From Actinobacteria bacterium HGW-Actinobacteria-6 (GTDB lineage: Bacteria; Actinomycetota; Coriobacteriia; Anaerosomatales; Anaerosomataceae), in contig PHEU01000010.1 of the NCBI GenBank assembly GCA_002841295.1, forward strand, positions 1 through 64,000: a stretch of 64,000 nt of DNA, in the 5' to 3' direction. Positions 25,405 through 33,926 of this stretch are shown here, in pieces. The position numbers and the translations under genes were made by a program. Below the pieces are notes generated by a model. That model made no database searches, was not told the DNA's origin, and was given only the letters and a program-made list of their open reading frames with translations. The first letter of the stretch is position 1, and each line of letters starts with the position of its first letter.

Positions 25405-26262
25405 GTGACGTCTGTCGGGGACTTCATCACGTCACTGCCCGTTCTTGGCAACCCCGTGTGCGATGCGCATGCGCATCTCGACATGCTCGAGGACCCTGCT
25501 CGCGCGCTCGCAAACGCGGCGCTTGCGGGCATCGCGCTCGTGGCGACGGTTGTGGACTTATCCGAGGACGAGCGCACATTCTTGGAACTTGACGGCTGGC
25601 TTGCCTCGGCCGCCAGGATGCTCACGGCAGACGGTCACGTTGGTGTTGAGCTGCCCGAGGTGCGCATCGTCGTTGGAGCGCATCCGCACAATGCGAGCGA
25701 GTTCACGCCGACGGTCGCGGCTCGCATGCGCGAAGCGACGCGGCTGCCGCGGGTCTCGGCATTCGGTGAGCTAGGGCTCGACTTCCACTACGACAACTCG
25801 CCCCGGGATGTTCAGCGTGCCGCGTTCCGAGAGCAGCTGTCGATGGCCCATGAGCTCGCTGTGCCGATTGTCGTGCACTTGCGCGAGGCGCACGACGATG
25901 GCCTTGCGATTCTCCGCGAGCAGGGCTTGCCAGCGGCCGGCTGCATCATCCATTGCTTCACCGAGGGCGCTGCAACCGCCGAGCGGTTCCTTGAAGCCGG
26001 CTGCACCATCTCGTTTGCTGGCCCTATCACCTTCAAGAAGGCTGTGGCACTGCGCGAGGCGGCTGAGGTCACTCCGCTGGACCGCCTGCTCGTCGAGACC
26101 GACTGCCCGTTCCTGGCGCCCGAGCCGTTCCGAGGGCGGAAGAATGAGCCTGCGTTCACGGTGCTCACGGCCGCTGCTGTTGCTGCCGCAAAGGGCATAT
26201 CTACGGCAGAGGTTGCCCTGGCCGCACTGAGCAATGCACGGAAGCTGTATCTCCGGGGGTGA
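25405..26262 (+). CDS. TatD family metal-dependent hydrolase (DNase)
   Basis: About 285 residues from a GTG at 25405, just after the metG stop. Metal-binding motifs of the TatD TIM barrel are present: CDAHAHLDM, AFGELGLDFHYD, PIVVHLREAH, CIIHCF and LVETDCPFLAPEP. Known TatD proteins are 3'-5' exo- or endonucleases involved in DNA quality control. The homologue yabD follows metS in Bacillus. There is a modest insertion around residues 45-85 (EDERTFLELDGWLASAARML), longer than in E. coli TatD. Confidence 0.92.
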   Translation: MTSVGDFITSLPVLGNPVCDAHAHLDMLEDPARALANAALAGIALVATVVDLSEDERTFLELDGWLASAARMLTADGHVGVELPEVRIVVGAHPHNASEFTPTVAARMREATRLPRVSAFGELGLDFHYDNSPRDVQRAAFREQLSMAHELAVPIVVHLREAHDDGLAILREQGLPAAGCIIHCFTEGAATAERFLEAGCTISFAGPITFKKAVALREAAEVTPLDRLLVETDCPFLAPEPFRGRKNEPAFTVLTAAAVAAAKGISTAEVALAALSNARKLYLRG

Positions 26263-26267
26263 AGTAA

Positions 26268-26861
26268 GTGACGCAGCCACTCGTTCTAGGTTTTGCAGGA
26301 AGTCCGAGACATCATGGCAACAGTGAGCAGATGCTCGATGCCTGCCTCGCCGGAGCCGAGGGTGTCGGGGCGCGGGTTCATAAAATCGTGACTGCCGACA
26401 TGTCCATCAGGGGTTGTCAGTCCTGCCAGGGGTGCTCGCTCACGGGTGAGTGCGTGATGCGCGATCAGATGTACGAGGTCTACGCCTCGATCGACGCCGC
26501 CGCTGCAATCGTCTTCTCAAGCCCCGTCTACTTCGCGTCGGTTCCCGCGCAGCTCAAGATAGTGCTCGATCGCATGCAGCCGTACTGGGCTCGCACGCAT
26601 GTCCTGAAGCACCCGAAACCGGCCCGTCGGCCCGGGGGTATTCTCCTGGCTCGTGGCGGTGGCGACCCGTACGGCTTCACAGCGGCCGAGTACCCGCTCA
26701 GGAGCGTGTCCGCTGTTCTCGGCATTGATATCCTCGGAGAAGTGAAAGTCTCCGACGTGGACTCGCCGCACGACGTTGGCAGGCATCCGCTGGCGCTCGA
26801 CCATGCCCGCGCGCTTGGCGCCCGCATCGGATCCGCTGCGATGGGTGAGCGTTTGGAGTAA
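26268..26861 (+). CDS. Flavodoxin-fold NAD(P)H-dependent oxidoreductase with Cys-rich motif
   Basis: A 197-residue protein, GTG start with GGGGTGAAG upstream. The FMN phosphate loop GFAGSPRHHGNSEQML and the segment AAIVFSSPVYFASVPAQLK are typical of iron-sulfur-flavoprotein/NADPH-dependent FMN reductases. CQSCQGCSLTGECVM gives four cysteines in the position where such proteins hold a 4Fe-4S cluster or an active-site thiol. It is probably a cytoplasmic redox enzyme. It interrupts the otherwise Bacillus-like order between tatD and yabE, and takes the place of rnmV-type genes absent here. Confidence 0.82.
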   Translation: MTQPLVLGFAGSPRHHGNSEQMLDACLAGAEGVGARVHKIVTADMSIRGCQSCQGCSLTGECVMRDQMYEVYASIDAAAAIVFSSPVYFASVPAQLKIVLDRMQPYWARTHVLKHPKPARRPGGILLARGGGDPYGFTAAEYPLRSVSAVLGIDILGEVKVSDVDSPHDVGRHPLALDHARALGARIGSAAMGERLE

Positions 26862-26940
26862 CTATCTTCCTGATGAACGGAAGAACTCGCAGGTGGGTAT
26901 CGCCGTTCGTCAGTTGGGGTGTCGCGAGACCGTCGTTTCG

Positions 26941-26969
26941 TTGTTGCTGAGTTGTTGCTCGGCTATAAT
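26941..26969 (+). promoter_or_regulatory. Promoter of the yabE-like gene
   Basis: TTGTTG at 26941-26946 and TATAAT at 26964-26969 are separated by 17 nt, a strong sigma-70-type match. Transcription would start near 26976, about 40 nt before the ATG at 27015, so no long riboswitch leader fits here. Confidence 0.7.
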
Positions 26970-27014
26970 CGGCTACGTTGCGCTACCGACCTATTCCCGA
27001 AGCGGAAGGGCTTT

Positions 27015-28088
27015 ATGAGAAAGCCGGCCTCACCGGCCCGTCTCCTGAAGACCCCATATCTCATCCTCGTACTCATCGCAGCTCTCGTCGTACCAGTATC
27101 AGCATCCGGATTTGCCTGGGCCAGGAAGGGCGTCACCGTCATCGTCGATGGCGGGACTGCTTACTATAGAACGCAAGCTGACACCGTGGCCGATGTACTC
27201 GCCGAGGCGGGCATCGAAGTCGCGGTTCACGATGTGGTGAGCCCTGCTCCCAGCGTCGCTGTCGATGACGGCTCGATGATCGTGGTCCGGCATGCGATTC
27301 CTGTCAGGATCGATTGTAACGGCGAGATTCTGGATCTTGATGTCATCGGAACCACGGTCGCCGACGCACTCGTGGCAGCGGGACTCGACCCCTCACTTGG
27401 CTTGGATGTGGAGCCTGCGGTGGAGGCACCGCTTCGCTCGGATATGACCATCGTCGCCAAGGACGTCTTCTTGCGCATCGCGCAGAAGGAAGTCGACGTC
27501 CCGTTCAACATCATCGAGAAGTCCGACGCCTCGATGGAGATCGGTCAGCGCAAGGTCGTCTCGAACGGCAAGCCCGGTCGGGCGATGCGCGTATATGAGA
27601 TCGTCGTCACCGGTGGCATCGAAGGTGCCCGATACGTGAAGGCCGAAGAAGTTCTCGACGAGCCGGTCCCGCAAGTCGTCGCCGTTGGCACGAAGCGGGT
27701 GTCTAAGCGCATCACGGTCGTTTCGACTATCAGGGGTGGCGCCAAGAAGTCCGTGTCGCCGCCCACCAGTGGCCAGAAGATGACGGTAGTCGCTACTGCA
27801 TACACCCCGTGGGACGCCGGTTGTGGTGGACTCTCGGTTATCGAACGCAAGCTACGCGCCTATAACGTGCCGGATGGTTGGGGCATCATCGCTGTAGACC
27901 CCAAGGTGATCCCGCTTGGCTCCAAGGTCTACGTGTCGGGCTATGGCAACGCGATAGCGGCCGATACGGGTGGCGCCATCGATGGCAATCGCATCGACGT
28001 GTGCTTCTGGTCCGGCGGCGAGTCTGTGGCACGCAAGACAGCCATCAACTGGGGACGTCGTACCGTCACCATCACCATCATCAAGTAG
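27015..28088 (+). CDS. yabE: YabE-like exported protein: DUF348 repeats, G5 and 3D domains
   Basis: About 357 residues. The ATG at 27015 follows GGAAGGG and gives a signal anchor (LILVLIAALVVPVSA). Two DUF348 repeats occupy about residues 35-80 and 90-140 (each with DTVADVLAEAGIEV or TTVADALVAAGLD). A G5 domain spans about 185-265 and the 3D domain, named for its three Asp, spans 275-357 (AVDPKVIPLGSKVYV, ADTGGAIDGNRIDVCF). 3D domains are lytic-transglycosylase-like, so this is probably a peptidoglycan-remodelling enzyme resembling YabE and actinobacterial Rpf. It occupies the yabE position in the Bacillus-like cluster and has its own promoter. Confidence 0.9.
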   Translation: MRKPASPARLLKTPYLILVLIAALVVPVSASGFAWARKGVTVIVDGGTAYYRTQADTVADVLAEAGIEVAVHDVVSPAPSVAVDDGSMIVVRHAIPVRIDCNGEILDLDVIGTTVADALVAAGLDPSLGLDVEPAVEAPLRSDMTIVAKDVFLRIAQKEVDVPFNIIEKSDASMEIGQRKVVSNGKPGRAMRVYEIVVTGGIEGARYVKAEEVLDEPVPQVVAVGTKRVSKRITVVSTIRGGAKKSVSPPTSGQKMTVVATAYTPWDAGCGGLSVIERKLRAYNVPDGWGIIAVDPKVIPLGSKVYVSGYGNAIAADTGGAIDGNRIDVCFWSGGESVARKTAINWGRRTVTITIIK

Positions 28089-28098
28089 AAGAGGGCTC

Positions 28099-28965
28099 AT
28101 GGCTCACTCTTCGCTGGCCACACCGTCGGCAACTATCGCTGTCCTGCGCCGCCACGGCCTTGCGACCAAGAAGTCGCTCGGACAACACTTCCTCGTCGAC
28201 GACAATATCATCGGCCGGATCATGGCGCTCTCGGCACTGGGCGGAAATGAGCGCGTCCTTGAGGTGGGTCCCGGCATCGGAACGCTTACGCTCGCTCTAT
28301 GCGCCGCCGCTGGCTCGGTCGTAGCTATCGAGCGCGACGACGACTTGCTCGCCGTGTTGGCCGAGACCACAGCCGACTGCAATAACCTCACTGTGATTCA
28401 CGCGGACGCACTGCAGGTTGATCCCACGGAAATGGCAGGCGCTGACGGCCTGCCGATTGCGTTCGTGGCAAACCTGCCCTACGGAGTGGCCGCCACGCTC
28501 GTGCTGCGCGTTTTTGAGACGATGCCTTCCATCGCCTCGGCGACAGTCATGGTTCAGACCGAGGTGGCGAACCGCATGGCGGCATCTCCGGGATGCAAAG
28601 ACTATGGCGCGTATACTGTGAAGCTCGCGCTTCGCGCCCGGCCCGCCGGACGCTTCAATGTGGCACCAGGCTGCTTCTTGCCGCCACCGAGGGTCGACTC
28701 GACAGTGTTGAGACTTGAGCGTCTCGACGTGGGCTACGCTCCGGAAGATGTGGACCGTGCCGCCAGGACCGCTGATGCGGCGTTCACTCAGCGTCGAAAG
28801 ACGATCAGAAACAGCCTCACCGCATCGCTCGGCGCACCGTCTGAAAAGGTCGTGGCTGCGCTTGCCTCGGCAGGTGTGGACCCCGGTATCCGGGCCGAGA
28901 TGCTACCGGTCGAAACGTTCATCCGACTGGGCTCAGAACTGCATACGCAAGGCCTCCTACCTTGA
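28099..28965 (+). CDS. rsmA: 16S rRNA (adenine1518/1519-N6)-dimethyltransferase
   Basis: A 288-residue protein (KsgA). The ATG at 28099 follows AGAGGG. The motifs are KSLGQHFLVDD, VLEVGPGIGTLTLAL (SAM binding), NLPYGVAATLVLR (catalytic NLPY) and a C-terminal FTQRRKTIRNSL. It dimethylates two adenines of helix 45 in 16S rRNA. It starts 10 nt after yabE and is likely co-transcribed; rnmV, between yabE and ksgA in Bacillus, is missing. Confidence 0.95.
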   Translation: MAHSSLATPSATIAVLRRHGLATKKSLGQHFLVDDNIIGRIMALSALGGNERVLEVGPGIGTLTLALCAAAGSVVAIERDDDLLAVLAETTADCNNLTVIHADALQVDPTEMAGADGLPIAFVANLPYGVAATLVLRVFETMPSIASATVMVQTEVANRMAASPGCKDYGAYTVKLALRARPAGRFNVAPGCFLPPPRVDSTVLRLERLDVGYAPEDVDRAARTADAAFTQRRKTIRNSLTASLGAPSEKVVAALASAGVDPGIRAEMLPVETFIRLGSELHTQGLLP

Positions 28966-28990
28966 GTTTTATTGCCCACGGGGGTATACT
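28962..28990 (+). promoter_or_regulatory. Promoter of veg
   Basis: TTGAGT at 28962-28967 (overlapping the rsmA stop) and TATACT at 28985-28990 have exact 17-nt spacing. Bacillus veg is also driven by its own strong vegetative promoter, so the arrangement is conserved. Confidence 0.7.
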
Positions 28991-29014
28991 GTCCACCACT
29001 CGAGGAGGAACCGA

Positions 29015-29296
29015 ATGGATGGTATGAACCAGACTGAGGTCGTCGGGCGCATCCGCAACGACCTTGAAGCGTTGATGGGCAGCCGGATGCGTTTGCGCGC
29101 AAACATGGGTCGCTCAAAGATCATGGAGCGCGAAGGCGTTCTCGAGCAGACCCACCCTGCACTGTTCGTTCTCAAGATCGACGAGAAGCGCGGTCGCACC
29201 GCTCGTGTGTCCTATAGCTACGTCGACATTCTCACCGGAACCGTCGAGCTTACCGATTGCTCGTCCGGCGAGTGCGTTTTCCCCTGGTTGAACTAG
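29015..29296 (+). CDS. veg: Veg family protein
   Basis: A 93-residue protein. GAGGAGGAA at 29002-29010 precedes the ATG at 29015; a second ATG at 29024 would shorten it by three residues. The segment RNDLEALMGSRMRLRANMGR and the later SYSYVDILTGTVEL match Veg (DUF1021), a small beta-barrel protein linked in Bacillus to biofilm gene expression and found near ksgA and ispE, as here. Two Cys (DCSSGEC) near the C-terminus are not general to the family. Confidence 0.88.
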   Translation: MDGMNQTEVVGRIRNDLEALMGSRMRLRANMGRSKIMEREGVLEQTHPALFVLKIDEKRGRTARVSYSYVDILTGTVELTDCSSGECVFPWLN

Positions 29297-29319
29297 GCCG
29301 GGTTTCATCACGACCATCT

Positions 29320-29355
29320 CACGCGGGGCCGCATATGCGCCCCGCGTGTCGTGTT
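29320..29355 (+). terminator. Hairpin terminator between veg and ispE
   Basis: CACGCGGGGC (29320-29329) and GCCCCGCGTG (29339-29348) form a perfect 10-bp stem; the loop contains palindromic GCATATGC. Only a weak T-rich stretch (TCGTGTTT) follows. It lies 24 nt after the veg stop and just before ispE. Confidence 0.6.
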
Positions 29356-29366
29356 TCGGAGGCACT

Positions 29367-30263
29367 GTGACTGCGCATCGCATCGCACTGCTCGCTCCCG
29401 CCAAGGTCAATCTCTTCTTGGCTGTCGGTGAGCTCCGTTCAGACGGCTATCACGACGTCGTCACGATTCTTCAGGCGCTCGATGAGAGCGTCGCAGACGT
29501 CGTTGAGCTCACAGCCGCTGACTCGCTTTCGGTCACCTGCGCTCCCGACATCGGTGTCGCTGCCGAGGAGAACCTTGTTCATCGCGCGCTGGTGCGTCTC
29601 GGTGAGATCGCCGGACGCGCACCTGAGTTCTCGGTTCTGGTGCACAAGCGTGTGCCTGCAGCCGGCGGTCTCGGCGGTGCGAGCTCAGATGCCGCCGCTG
29701 CGCTGACCGGCGCCTGCCGCCTTTGGGGTCTCGATGAGAGTTCTGCCGAGGTCATCGATGTGGCCAAGTCACTTGGAGCGGACGTGCCGTTCTTCCTCGG
29801 TGGCGGGACGGCGCTGTACGACGGCCGCGGCGATTCATTCGTTCGCCGCATGCAGACCCCGGACCTTGCGCTCGTTGTCATCAACCCTGGGGTCTCGGTT
29901 CCAACTCCTGCGGCGTACGCCGCATTCGACCAACAGCTCCGCAACGGAACGCCTGATGCGAGCGCAATGATCGATGCGATCGACTCGGGCAATCCCGTTG
30001 ACATCTCGGCGGCACTCTTCAATAACCTCACGGAGGCCGCGATCGGTCTCGCACCTGAGGTACTCGAGGCTCTGCAGTTCCTGTCGCAGTCCGACGGCAT
30101 CCTCGGCTCGCTTGTTTCAGGAAGTGGTTCATCTGTCTTTGGAATATGCGAGAATACCGAGAGTGCACAGCGTGTTGCGCGTCTGGCTGCGGTGCGGGAC
30201 GGCTGGTGGGCTTCGGCCACATCAGCGTCTGCGGGGGGAATCACCGAAGTCGAGCCTGGGTAA
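29367..30263 (+). CDS. ispE: 4-(cytidine 5'-diphospho)-2-C-methyl-D-erythritol kinase
   Basis: About 298 residues from GTG 29367, preceded by CGGAGG. GHMP kinase motifs are visible: LAPAKVNLFLAVG at the start, PAAGGLGGASSDAAAAL (ATP phosphate loop) and SGSGSSVFGI near the C-terminus. It phosphorylates CDP-methylerythritol in the MEP isoprenoid pathway. It lies in the conserved veg-ispE-spoVG order. Confidence 0.94.
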   Translation: MTAHRIALLAPAKVNLFLAVGELRSDGYHDVVTILQALDESVADVVELTAADSLSVTCAPDIGVAAEENLVHRALVRLGEIAGRAPEFSVLVHKRVPAAGGLGGASSDAAAALTGACRLWGLDESSAEVIDVAKSLGADVPFFLGGGTALYDGRGDSFVRRMQTPDLALVVINPGVSVPTPAAYAAFDQQLRNGTPDASAMIDAIDSGNPVDISAALFNNLTEAAIGLAPEVLEALQFLSQSDGILGSLVSGSGSSVFGICENTESAQRVARLAAVRDGWWASATSASAGGITEVEPG

Positions 30264-30356
30264 CCGTTCAACGTTACGCGCGCGAGTTCGCAGGGAAACC
30301 ACGGTGTTGTGTCGAAGAGTATCGCACAGGGTTTTTGCAATCTTGGGGGAGACCAA

Positions 30357-30653
30357 ATGGACATCACAAAAGTCACGCTGCGCCCCGTCGCGATGAATAA
30401 GGTGTGCGCAATCGCCAGCATCGTCATCGATGATGAGTTCGTTGTTCATGACCTCCGGGTCGTCAACGGGGATAAAGGACTTTTCGTTGCCATGCCTTCA
30501 CGGAAGCTTCCGAGCGGCGAGTTCCGAGATATCTGTCACCCCATCAACACTGATGCGCGGCATATCATTCAGGACGCCGTACTTGAGCAGTTCGAGGCCG
30601 AGGGTGGTCTCACTGCGTTCTCTGCCGCAGCGGAGGCGCTGGAGCAGGCCTGA
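30357..30653 (+). CDS. spoVG: SpoVG family RNA/DNA-binding regulator
   Basis: A 98-residue protein, ATG after GGGGGAGA. ITKVTLRPV, ASIVIDDEFVVHDLRVVNGDKGLFVAMPSRK (read in two parts) and FRDICHPINTDAR are highly conserved SpoVG features. SpoVG proteins bind nucleic acids and regulate division, virulence or sporulation genes in Firmicutes; the family is not restricted to spore formers. Location between ispE and glmU is as in Bacillus except that purR and yabJ are missing. Confidence 0.93.
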   Translation: MDITKVTLRPVAMNKVCAIASIVIDDEFVVHDLRVVNGDKGLFVAMPSRKLPSGEFRDICHPINTDARHIIQDAVLEQFEAEGGLTAFSAAAEALEQA

Positions 30654-30676
30654 GGCATCGTTCGCGCTCTTTGCTG

Positions 30677-30685
30677 TGATATACT
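30677..30685 (+). promoter_or_regulatory. Extended -10 element upstream of tRNA-Gln
   Basis: TGATATACT contains TATACT (30680-30685) with an upstream TG at the extended -10 position. No good -35 hexamer is visible. The predicted start would be about 50 nt before tRNA-Gln. Confidence 0.4.
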
Positions 30686-30741
30686 CCCTGCGCCCGCTTC
30701 GCATTGCGATGCGGCTCATGAGCGTGCATAGGACATGACGC

Positions 30742-30816
30742 TGGGGCGTAGCCAAGCGGCAAGGCAGGGGCCTTTGGAGCCTCCATTCGTAGGTTCGAAT
30801 CCTACCGCCCCAGCCA
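30742..30816 (+). tRNA. tRNA-Gln (anticodon TTG)
   Basis: A 75-nt cloverleaf with encoded CCA. The acceptor TGGGGCG pairs with CGCCCCA, with discriminator G. The D arm is GCC-AAGCGGCAA-GGC, the anticodon loop CTTTGGA gives TTG, and the T loop is GGTTCGAATCC. The glmU ATG starts 25 nt after CCA and no terminator lies between, so the tRNA may be processed from a glmU precursor transcript. Confidence 0.96.
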
Positions 30817-30841
30817 AGAATCGACCGGGGAGACGCCCCGC

Positions 30842-32239
30842 ATGACGCGAAAGGTGCCAATGGGCGCGGCCGCACTCATCCTCGCTGCGGGCGAGGGCAC
30901 CCGTATGAAATCCGCCCTTCCGAAGGTAGCGCATCGCATCCTCGGCGTGCCGCTCGTGCGGTACGTCATTGATGCTGCCCACACAGCCGGCTGCGAACAA
31001 GTTGTCGTGGTCACAGGGCATGGAGCGGAGACCGTCGAGGCGCTGGTTGGCGCTGAGACGTGTGTGCGCCAGGAAGAGCAGCTTGGCACCGGTCACGCCG
31101 TGATGTGTGCCGAGAAGGCCCTTGAGGGCCTCACAGGCGCTCTCGTGGTCCTCTCGGGGGATTCACCGCTGCTTCGTCCCGAAACCATCGCGCGCCTCGT
31201 GGACGCGCGCGAGACATCACGCGCGGTGGCCGTCGTGCTCACGACCACGCTCGCTGATCCTGCTGGCTACGGTCGGATCGTCCGCGACGAGTTGGGCAAG
31301 CTTGCAGCGATCGTCGAGGACAAGGATCTTGAACCGGCGCAGCGGGCGATAGCCGAAGTGAACACGGGTACCTACTGTTTCGATGCCGGGGTACTCTTTG
31401 AGCATCTGAATCGTCTCGGCAATGCGAACTCGCAAGGTGAGTATTACCTCACCGACATGATCGCGCTCTTTCGTGCCGAGGGGCTCACGGTGACTGATGT
31501 GGCCACCGATCAGCCCGAAGAGACGCTTGGCGTGAACAGCCGGGTGCAATTGGCCGAGGCCGGCAAGGTGATGCAGCGTCGGATCAACCGGGAGCACATG
31601 CTCGGCGGCGTGACCATGACCGATCCCGAGCTCGTGTGGATAGCGCCAACGGTCGCACTTGGCAGAGATGTCGTTCTCGAGCCGATGACGACTCTCATGG
31701 GTACGACTTCCGTGGCCGACGGCTGCGTTCTCGGCCCGGATACGCGCATCACAGACTCTGTTATTGCCGCAGACGCTGTGATCGATTCGTCTGTGGTCGT
31801 GGAGTCGGTCGTAGGCGAAGGCGCGTCGGTAGGTCCGCGGGCGTATCTGCGACCCGGGACCGTGCTTGAGGCTCGTGCGCGCGCGGGTACGAGCGTCGAG
31901 ATCAAGAACAGCGTGGTCGGTGAGGGGTCGAAGGTCCCCCATCTATCGTATATCGGCGATGCGACCATCGGAAAAGGCGTAAATGTCGGCGCGGGTACGA
32001 TAACCTGTAACTACGATGGTGTGCGCAAGCACCGGACGGTGATAGGAGATGGTGCTTTCATCGGCTCCGATACGATGCTCGTGGCGCCGGTTACTATCGG
32101 CGATGGAGCAATCACCGGTGCCGGAAGTGCCATCGCCAAGGATGTACCGGCGGGTTCGCTCGGCATCGAGCGATGCGGGCAGAAGAACGTAGATGGATGG
32201 GCGGCCCGAAAACGGGCAGCGCATGGCAGCGACGAGTAA
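30842..32239 (+). CDS. glmU: Bifunctional UDP-GlcNAc pyrophosphorylase / GlcN-1-P acetyltransferase
   Basis: A 465-residue protein, usual length. The N-terminal uridyltransferase has LAAGEGTRMKSALPKV and the later GTGHAVMCAEKAL, NTGTYCF segments. From about 255 on, hexapeptide repeats form the left-handed beta helix (acetyltransferase) with HLSYIGDATIGKGVNVGAG and NYDGVRKHRTVIGDGAFIG. It makes UDP-GlcNAc for peptidoglycan. The Shine-Dalgarno GGGGAG (30827-30832) lies within a small hairpin, CGGGG-AGACG-CCCCG (30826-30840). The 3' end runs up to prs. Confidence 0.96.
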   Translation: MTRKVPMGAAALILAAGEGTRMKSALPKVAHRILGVPLVRYVIDAAHTAGCEQVVVVTGHGAETVEALVGAETCVRQEEQLGTGHAVMCAEKALEGLTGALVVLSGDSPLLRPETIARLVDARETSRAVAVVLTTTLADPAGYGRIVRDELGKLAAIVEDKDLEPAQRAIAEVNTGTYCFDAGVLFEHLNRLGNANSQGEYYLTDMIALFRAEGLTVTDVATDQPEETLGVNSRVQLAEAGKVMQRRINREHMLGGVTMTDPELVWIAPTVALGRDVVLEPMTTLMGTTSVADGCVLGPDTRITDSVIAADAVIDSSVVVESVVGEGASVGPRAYLRPGTVLEARARAGTSVEIKNSVVGEGSKVPHLSYIGDATIGKGVNVGAGTITCNYDGVRKHRTVIGDGAFIGSDTMLVAPVTIGDGAITGAGSAIAKDVPAGSLGIERCGQKNVDGWAARKRAAHGSDE

Positions 32240-32255
32240 GGGAGCGACCGCGATC

Positions 32256-33218
32256 ATGACCGGAAGCGGTAAGCGTATGTTGGTGTTCGCGGGTTCGCAC
32301 AACCGTGAGCTCTCTGAGGGCATCGTTAAGCACCTGGGCATTGAGCTCGGCAACATAAAGCTGAGCCAGTTTGCCAACGGTGAGATCTACGTCAGGTATC
32401 TCGAAAGCGTCCGTGGCGCCGATGTGTTCATCGTTCAGTCGATGACGCAGCCGGTCAACGCCTCGATCATGGAACTGCTCATCATGATCGACGCAGCCAA
32501 GCGTGCGAGCGCCCGGACCATCACGGCAGTCATTCCTCACTATGCATATGCTCGCCAGGACAAGAAGTCCGCAGCACGTGAGCCGATCACAGCGAAGCTG
32601 CTGGCCGACTTGCTCGCCACGGCTGGCGTTGACCGTGTCATCGCGATGGACCTGCACCAGGGTCAAATCCAGGGCTTCTTCAACCAGCCCGTCAATCACC
32701 TCACCGCTCTGCCGATCCTTGCGGATTACTTCGAGAGCCTCCACCTTGAGAACCTCGCGGTGGTCTCGCCTGACGTGGGCCGCGTGAAGGCAGGCAAGAA
32801 GCTCGCGGACATGCTCGGTGCAAGCCTCGCGATCATGCACAAGGGTCGTCCAGAGCACAACGTGGCGGAAATCACTCACGTTATCGGCGAAGTTGAAGGT
32901 AAGACGTGTATCGTGGCCGACGATATGATCGATACTGCGGGCTCTATCACGGAGGGCGCGAAGGCGCTCATGGTGAAGGGCGCGAAGGAAATCTACGTAG
33001 CTGCGACGCACGGGCTGTTCTCGCCCCCGGCGTATGACAGAATCGAATCGGCCCCCATCAAGGAGGTCATCGTGACCAACTCCCTCGAAGTTCCCGAGGA
33101 GCGCCGTCACGGCAAGATCAAGGTGCTTTCGGTCGCGCCGCTCCTCGCGCACGCGATTTCGAACGTGTATAACGACGAGTCCGTCTCAGAGTTGTTCGAC
33201 CCTGATTTCCAGCTCTGA
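32256..33218 (+). CDS. prs: Ribose-phosphate pyrophosphokinase
   Basis: About 320 residues. The ATG at 32256 is chosen after AAGGGAG (32238-32244); an upstream ATG at 32223 overlaps glmU. Motifs are MLVFAGSHNRELSEGI (substrate region), QDKKSAAREPITAKL, AMDLHQGQIQGFF and the PRPP loop VADDMIDTAGSI. The enzyme makes PRPP from ribose 5-phosphate and ATP for nucleotide and amino-acid synthesis. Order glmU-prs-ctc-pth is identical to Bacillus. Confidence 0.96.
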   Translation: MTGSGKRMLVFAGSHNRELSEGIVKHLGIELGNIKLSQFANGEIYVRYLESVRGADVFIVQSMTQPVNASIMELLIMIDAAKRASARTITAVIPHYAYARQDKKSAAREPITAKLLADLLATAGVDRVIAMDLHQGQIQGFFNQPVNHLTALPILADYFESLHLENLAVVSPDVGRVKAGKKLADMLGASLAIMHKGRPEHNVAEITHVIGEVEGKTCIVADDMIDTAGSITEGAKALMVKGAKEIYVAATHGLFSPPAYDRIESAPIKEVIVTNSLEVPEERRHGKIKVLSVAPLLAHAISNVYNDESVSELFDPDFQL

Positions 33219-33269
33219 CGCACAGTGGCGCGGACGACCGCGCCACCCACAAGTGAAGGGATCTTCATC

Positions 33270-33917
33270 ATGACCGATACTATCGAGATCGTTGCTGAAC
33301 ATCGTGAGCGGATCGGCAAGAGCAGCCGCATTCTGGCTCTCGAGGGCAAGTTGCCGGCCGTTGTTTACGGTACGGCCATCGAGTCACAGGCGATCGAGGT
33401 CGACCGCCACATCTTTGAGCAGATCGTGAAGCACGGCTCTGTCAGCTCCACGCTGTTCAAGTTGGCCATCGACGGTGGCAAGCCGCTCAACGTCATGGTT
33501 AAAGAAATGAAGCACGACCCGCTTAAGGGCACCATCGAGCACGTGGACTTCTGGGCGATCAACATGCGCGAGACTGTCGCGACGACTGTTCCCGTGACCT
33601 TCGTTGGCGACTCTGTTGGCGAAAAAGAGGGCGGCGTAGTCATCCACGAGATGCGCGAGATACACATCGAAGCGCTCCCGACCGACCTGCCTGAGAGCAT
33701 CGAAGTCGACGTGAGCGATCTTGAGATCGGCCAGGCGTTCCACGTAGCCAGCCTCGTGGCTCCCAAGGGCGTCACGATTCTAGATGATCCCGAGGCAATC
33801 GTGTGCGCTGTGACTGCGCCCACGAAGGCCGTCGAGGACGAAGAGGCTGCCGAAGCGGAAGCCGCCGAGCCCATGCTGGTCGGCGAAGACACCGAGGGCA
33901 CCGAGGACGAGGCGTAG
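33270..33917 (+). CDS. rplY: 50S ribosomal protein L25, general stress (Ctc/TL5) form
   Basis: About 215 residues from ATG 33270, preceded by GAAGGG. The N-terminal 95 residues (REROIGKSSR-like start, LPAVVYGTA) bind 5S rRNA; the larger C-terminal beta domain (DLPESIEVDVSDLEIGQAFHV) marks the two-domain Ctc/TL5 type. The last 30 residues are very acidic (EDEEAAEAEAAEP), probably disordered. In Bacillus ctc is stress-induced; no stress promoter is evident here. Confidence 0.93.
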   Translation: MTDTIEIVAEHRERIGKSSRILALEGKLPAVVYGTAIESQAIEVDRHIFEQIVKHGSVSSTLFKLAIDGGKPLNVMVKEMKHDPLKGTIEHVDFWAINMRETVATTVPVTFVGDSVGEKEGGVVIHEMREIHIEALPTDLPESIEVDVSDLEIGQAFHVASLVAPKGVTILDDPEAIVCAVTAPTKAVEDEEAAEAEAAEPMLVGEDTEGTEDEA

Positions 33918-33926
33918 ATCACCCGA

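Noticed and set aside
26865-26884. Terminator after the flavoprotein gene
   Set aside because: TCTTCC/GGAAGA is only six pairs with an 8-nt loop and no T-tract.
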